From positions 15,439,427-15,503,426 of the forward strand of contig NC_086366.1 of the NCBI RefSeq assembly GCF_036324505.1: DNA of 64,000 nucleotides, in the 5' to 3' direction. Each line of letters begins with the position of its first letter. Positions within the stretch are counted from its first letter, which is position 1. This document shows positions 60,101 to 64,000 of the stretch, one piece after another. A program made the position numbers and the translations under genes. The notes beneath the pieces were generated by a model. That model saw nothing but the letters and a program-made list of their open reading frames with translations. It made no database searches and had not been told where the DNA came from. Origin of the DNA: Eleginops maclovinus (taxonomy: Eukaryota; Chordata; Actinopteri; Perciformes; Eleginopidae).

Positions 60101-63100
60101 CTGGAAGCGTCCATCAGGTAGGTTCTGGCAGGCAGCGGAGGACACCAATTCTCGTCTTCCTCCTCCGAGCTAGAGGACAGACAGCGAGGGCCGCCAGCAT
60201 AAGTTAGTGTTTCAGAGGGATAACACTGAACATGAATTTTAATTAGATATAATGAATGTAAATTAAACAAGACCTGCCACAAAGCCATGTGGGTCCTGTT
60301 CATCATCTTAGTTTGAGGCTAGTCTGCTTAGAAATGTAGACTAAAACATCGAAGATACACATTTAAGTGTTTATTTTTCCAAATGTTGTCTATTTGATTC
60401 TCTTGACGTCTCCTAAATACACTAAGGCTAAGCATTGGAATTCTGATTTGCCTATTTAACATGTCACCAAAAGTCACTAAAATGTTGATTCTGGGTTTAC
60501 CCAATGTTCAGATTAATAATCCAAAAATGTACAGAAAGAAAGCTGACATGTCTTAACTAAAATTAAAAAGATCATCAAAGTAATAACAAGACCAGTTTAA
60601 GACACACATGTCTGTACCAAAATGTATGGCAATCAATCCAAAAGCTGTTGAGACACAAATATCTACCTGCTGGTGACACTTGAGAACACAAATCCTAGGT
60701 TAACATCCACTGTGGGCTATGAATAACCGTACAAAAATAATAACAAGGTAATTCACTACATATTTAAATCTGGACCAAAGCAGTGGACAGAAAAACTAAG
60801 AATGGCATCCATAAAGACATACCAGTGACATTGCAAGAAAAAAAAAGCAAATATGGGAAAGAACTAAACAATATGTGATTGAGAGAATAGTTTATTTCCA
60901 CCCTTATATGTAAAAGACAATATGTTTAGAGTGAGAGAGAACCCCCTCCCTGATTTGGCTGTCAGGGCTATTTTAATGATGGATGTGTCATTCAAAATGG
61001 AAAGTACTAATCCAAACTGTCAGATCGTGGCTAATGTCATTAAAAAGACACGACACAGTCGGAACAGCCCTCCAATCCCATCCCGTTATATGTCCGCAAT
61101 CTATTCTGTCAGAAGCAGTTAGAGGAGCCGCCTGCTCGCCTCTGAAACCCCACAGCTCAATCTACTCACTGCCTGCAGACACTACTGTAGTTAATTTGAA
61201 AACTCCCCAGACTCCCAACTTCACTGAAGTTTAGTTTGACAGCCTTGGCAGAGTTACAGGGCAGGTTTGATATCCATCTGCCCTAACTCTCTCTGTCATG
61301 AAGGTGAAGCCTTGATGCTATAAATAAATTGAGCATTACACATTACAAAAAGCAATTGTGTTCTCAGAGGGGGATAAAAGGGCCTTGATGTACAACTTAA
61401 GTGAGTCTAAATAAGTCTCACCTGTGTGGCATCTCCTCTCTGTCTGTCTTGGCAAGACCTCTGTCTTTGTGGGCAGGAAGAGGCAGCGACAAAACATCCA
61501 CCCAGGTGAGAGGAGCTGTCTTAGACGAAGACCCCGCCGACCTCTGCTTTACCATTTTATCTATGAAGACAAAACACAAAAGGTCATAATGTTTGTAAGA
61601 TGTGTTTTGAATACCTCTACCCGCACCCTGTGGTTGAAGAAGCTGGCTGTGTTAAATATAAATATGCTTTAAGTTAATACAGCTTTTAAACTCTTGTTTG
61701 CCCATGCTTTGCTTATAATTGCCTGAAGGACATTTATATTTGTTGACTATCTAACTATTTATGTTTACGCTTCACCATTTAAAAAAAATCCTTATGTCAA
61801 CCTGCATGTTCTTTGTCTTTCTAGAGCAGTCATGTTACATTGATTGTCAGAAAGAAGCTAATGCAGCTTTTCAAAAGGAAAAAGAACATTAGCTTCAAGT
61901 TATTCAATGTCTCAGTTATTGTGCGAATGGGCCTTGATTAAAGCACCATTTTCACATTCATTATTAAGACGTTTCGGAAATTTCCTGAAGGTTTTTTTGG
62001 TTCCAGTGTGAAGTCTATATGAGATACAGATTTGGTATATGAACTAAATAAAAAGCATACGTGTTCTGTTTATTTATGAGAATCAAGTTTATCTTTTAAC
62101 AATTAGTGCACTATAAGTTGCCCATTCTTTGAGTAAAGGCATTTGAATTTATATCATCATCATCACCATCACCATCGGCATCACCATCATCATCATCATC
62201 ATCACCATCACCATCACCATCATCATCATCATCATCATCATCACCATCACCATCACCATCAATAATATTGTTCGGCATAATAATGTGTATCAACATGCAT
62301 CAAACACGCTTTGGGTCAGCAGTAAAACATTGTTTGAAATTGTTGTGAACGCTCGGCTTAACTACTGGTAACCATGGAAACAATACTCAAGGTTCATGTC
62401 GCAATTCACAGTAATTCTCGGATGAAACAAACTTGGCTTGAAAGTAAAAATATGCATTCTAAAAATGTATTTTTCCTTTGTAAAGTTGCAATATGAAAGC
62501 AATGCATTTACAAACTCCAGCTCTGTCAGATCAGGTGAGATATTTCTTCACTGTTTTAATAACTTTAAATGGTAACAAAGAGACAGAAAAACACTCACCG
62601 CTGTTTTTCTTTGTATACTGGAGCTTGGCATATTCAGATCCAGACTGGCCAGACTGGATGGTCCACTGGTCCAGGTCCAGCTCCAGACCCACAAGACCAC
62701 TGTTTGACAGTATGGGGTTGCTGCTGTAGGGGTCCGGGCCCTTGTTGAAGGAAGCGCTGGAGTAGGTGTCGTAGTACGCCAGCGGGTCGTCCTCAGCGGT
62801 GGTGTTGATAGTGCTGTAGATGGGACTGTCGTTGGACCCCGTGCTGCGTTTCTCTGTATGGTTTGGGTAGTTCATGATGCCGACTGCTAAACAGTTTTTT
62901 AACAGGGACAAATACACACTCAGTACTCAGAAATTAGGTATTTCTCTGTACACTCAAAGTCAGAGAGCTCTTACCGTTATAATATCTGTCTGAGTCCAGT
63001 TTGCCAGAGCAGCAGTTGACAGAGTCTTTGCTGTGAGTGAGGTTGGGAGTGGGCCAAGAGTCGGCCAGCCAGGGGTAGTTGCCCATGTTAGATCCTAACA

Positions 63101-63232
63101 AGCCAGGCCTGGAGATAAAAGTGAGATCATATATCAATTCTTCTTACATCAAATAAGAAAACATCTGTAACAAATCATTGTTTATATTTTACCCTCCATT
63201 GAGTCCAGATCCTTCACTGTGAGCGAAGCCAA
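57119..63232 (-). CDS. robo3: robo3, Roundabout axon-guidance receptor, cytoplasmic C-terminal part
   Basis: Robo receptors bind Slit and steer commissural axons. Only the intracellular region is present; the Ig, FN3 and membrane exons lie to the right of the window. Exons on the minus strand: 63232-63193, 63108-62975, 62883-62599, 61560-61422, 60169-59844, 59645-59529, 58798-58619, 58290-58169, 57130-57119; about 451 codons with consistent phases. Robo hallmarks: NYPWLADSWPTPN, SPIYSTINTT and SEYAKLQYTKK tyrosine sites, a CC2-like LTWVDVLSLPLPAH, and acidic SSEEEDENWCPPLPARTYL. Further on come ELPAPPAPPPTDD and GRKRDE, then the last exon NLM-stop. Assigned to robo3 from overall likeness and because HSPA8 and ROBO3 share human 11q24. 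The three-codon last exon and the 60169 acceptor are the least certain parts. Confidence 0.8.
58858..59145 (+). repeat. MITE-family copy in a robo3 intron
   Basis: TTGGCTTAGCTTAGCATAAA, GACGGGAAACAGGTAGCCTG and later CAGTTGCCAGGCAACAAG match the interior of the same perch-type family as the copies at 9815 and 35215. The ends are degraded. Confidence 0.55.
60170..61421 (-). other. robo3: robo3 intron (1.25 kb) with candidate conserved element
   Basis: The part 60900-61330 is repeat-free, higher in complexity than its surroundings and dense in short homeodomain- and TALE-type words (TAATGTCATTA, GGCTGTCAGG, TTGACAGCC). The rest is AT-rich. No exon seen. Confidence 0.4.
61561..62598 (-). other. 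robo3: robo3 intron (1.04 kb) containing an ATC repeat
   Basis: AT-rich intron with the ATC/CAC trinucleotide array at 62154-62261. Nothing else recognised. Confidence 0.5.
62154..62261 (+). repeat. (ATC)n / (ACC)n trinucleotide microsatellite
   Basis: About 108 bp of CATCATCAC-type units with a few interruptions. Antisense reading gives an Asp/Gly-rich ORF that is not a gene. Confidence 0.95.
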
Positions 63233-64000
63233 CTGGAAAAAAAACAACAACTCTCATTTATTAATTTAATCTAAATCGTTTAATGTTGTTGTCACAAGAC
63301 TGAAAAGACACACAGGTAGAAATTCATAACAAACTGAATTATCCTCCATTTAAAAAAAATAAAAATAGTCTGTAAATCAATATTTTATGAACACATACTT
63401 TTGACCTACATACTGTGAACACATCTGCTTCATTATGCCTGCCATACGTAAAAATGCAAATCGTATTTGATCAGTGAAGCTCGCTTTTACAGTAAATAGA
63501 CTCTGTGGCAGCTGAATAAACAAGATACAATAATAAAAAACAATAACCTCTTTAGTGATAAGTATGGCAATAAGAATGATCTAAAAATATTTATGGGAAA
63601 ATCAAATTGCATATGCTTTCTCTTCTGCAGTTCATTGAGTATTTATGAGCACGTACACATATATCAAAGTCAGAAAAAATTGATGTGTTTATGTGCTGCT
63701 GTGCCAAGGGCAAACAAAATCTCAAATAAACAGCATACTGTGCTTACTGTTTACTTTTGCATTAGTGTTTTCCTTTATTCCTTCGATAAAACTGCCTAGT
63801 GGGGATAGATACATTTTAATTAACTGAATATGCAGCACAAGTGCGTTCAAACTGAAATTGAGAACATTCATCACTGCTGGAAATATCCCCAGCAGTATAT
63901 TAAGAACTTGTCACTTAAAATCTGTTTAATATGTTTTTTTATCTCTATTACGTTTCCTTTTCATGGACAAGAGATTTGGAATATATAAGACGTGACAGCA
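63233..64000 (-). other. robo3: robo3 intron up to the window edge
   Basis: AT-rich, no further robo3 exon recognised. The next upstream exon must lie beyond 64000. Confidence 0.5.

Noticed and set aside
60170..60214. Alternative acceptor at about 60214 giving a longer robo3 exon
   Set aside because: It is out of phase with the preceding exon, whereas the acceptor at 60169 keeps the frame.
62111..62296. Asp/Gly-rich minus-strand ORF
   Set aside because: Translation of the ATC trinucleotide array in a robo3 intron.

Overview
The window is vertebrate nuclear DNA, most probably from a percomorph teleost fish. Genes are split by many GT-AG introns, the proteins match vertebrate families closely, and the repeats are fish-type: Tc1/mariner elements, a TTAA-flanked THAP-coding element, short TIR elements and long CA and ATC microsatellites. 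Exon models were built by hand by joining splice-compatible reading frames to known families. No database search was run, so every name rests on recognition.

Layout: (1) 19-15,840, plus strand: picalm (clathrin assembly, ANTH domain), complete from the ATG, with two alternative last coding exons and one exon carrying an apparent one-base frameshift. (2) 18,134-32,322, plus: sytl2 (Slp2-a, a Rab27 effector with tandem C2 domains), 18 coding exons whose lengths sum to 1616 codons plus stop; one near-intact Tc1 element lies in intron 2. (3) 33.3-33.85 kb: a decayed Tc1 remnant. (4) 34,867-38,413, minus: a ZP-domain membrane protein of the ZPLD1/cupulin type, 408 codons. (5) 38.4-44.5 kb: intergenic, with a broken Tc1 element and a TTAA-flanked element with a THAP remnant (Kolobok-like). 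(6) 44.57-48.99 kb, plus: hspa8 (constitutive Hsc70), 646 codons, with a heat-shock-element-like promoter. (7) 49,770-51,068, minus: lim2 (lens fibre membrane protein MP20), 173 codons, convergent with hspa8. (8) 51.1-56.4 kb: intergenic, almost featureless. (9) 56,380-63,232, minus: the C-terminal cytoplasmic half of a Roundabout receptor, best read as robo3, whose 5' exons lie beyond the right edge.

The genes do not form one pathway. picalm-sytl2 recalls human 11q14 and hspa8-robo3 recalls 11q24, so the window joins blocks that are separate in human. I found no CRISPR array, operon, tRNA, rRNA or prokaryote-type system, and nothing that clearly amounts to a new biological system. The points most worth a second look are the picalm exon with a +1 shift and an in-frame rescue acceptor, the three-copy LKSFWE-type motif in the sytl2 linker, the THAP-bearing TTAA element, the missing U14 snoRNAs in hspa8, and the altered proline motif and (GU)83 tract of robo3.
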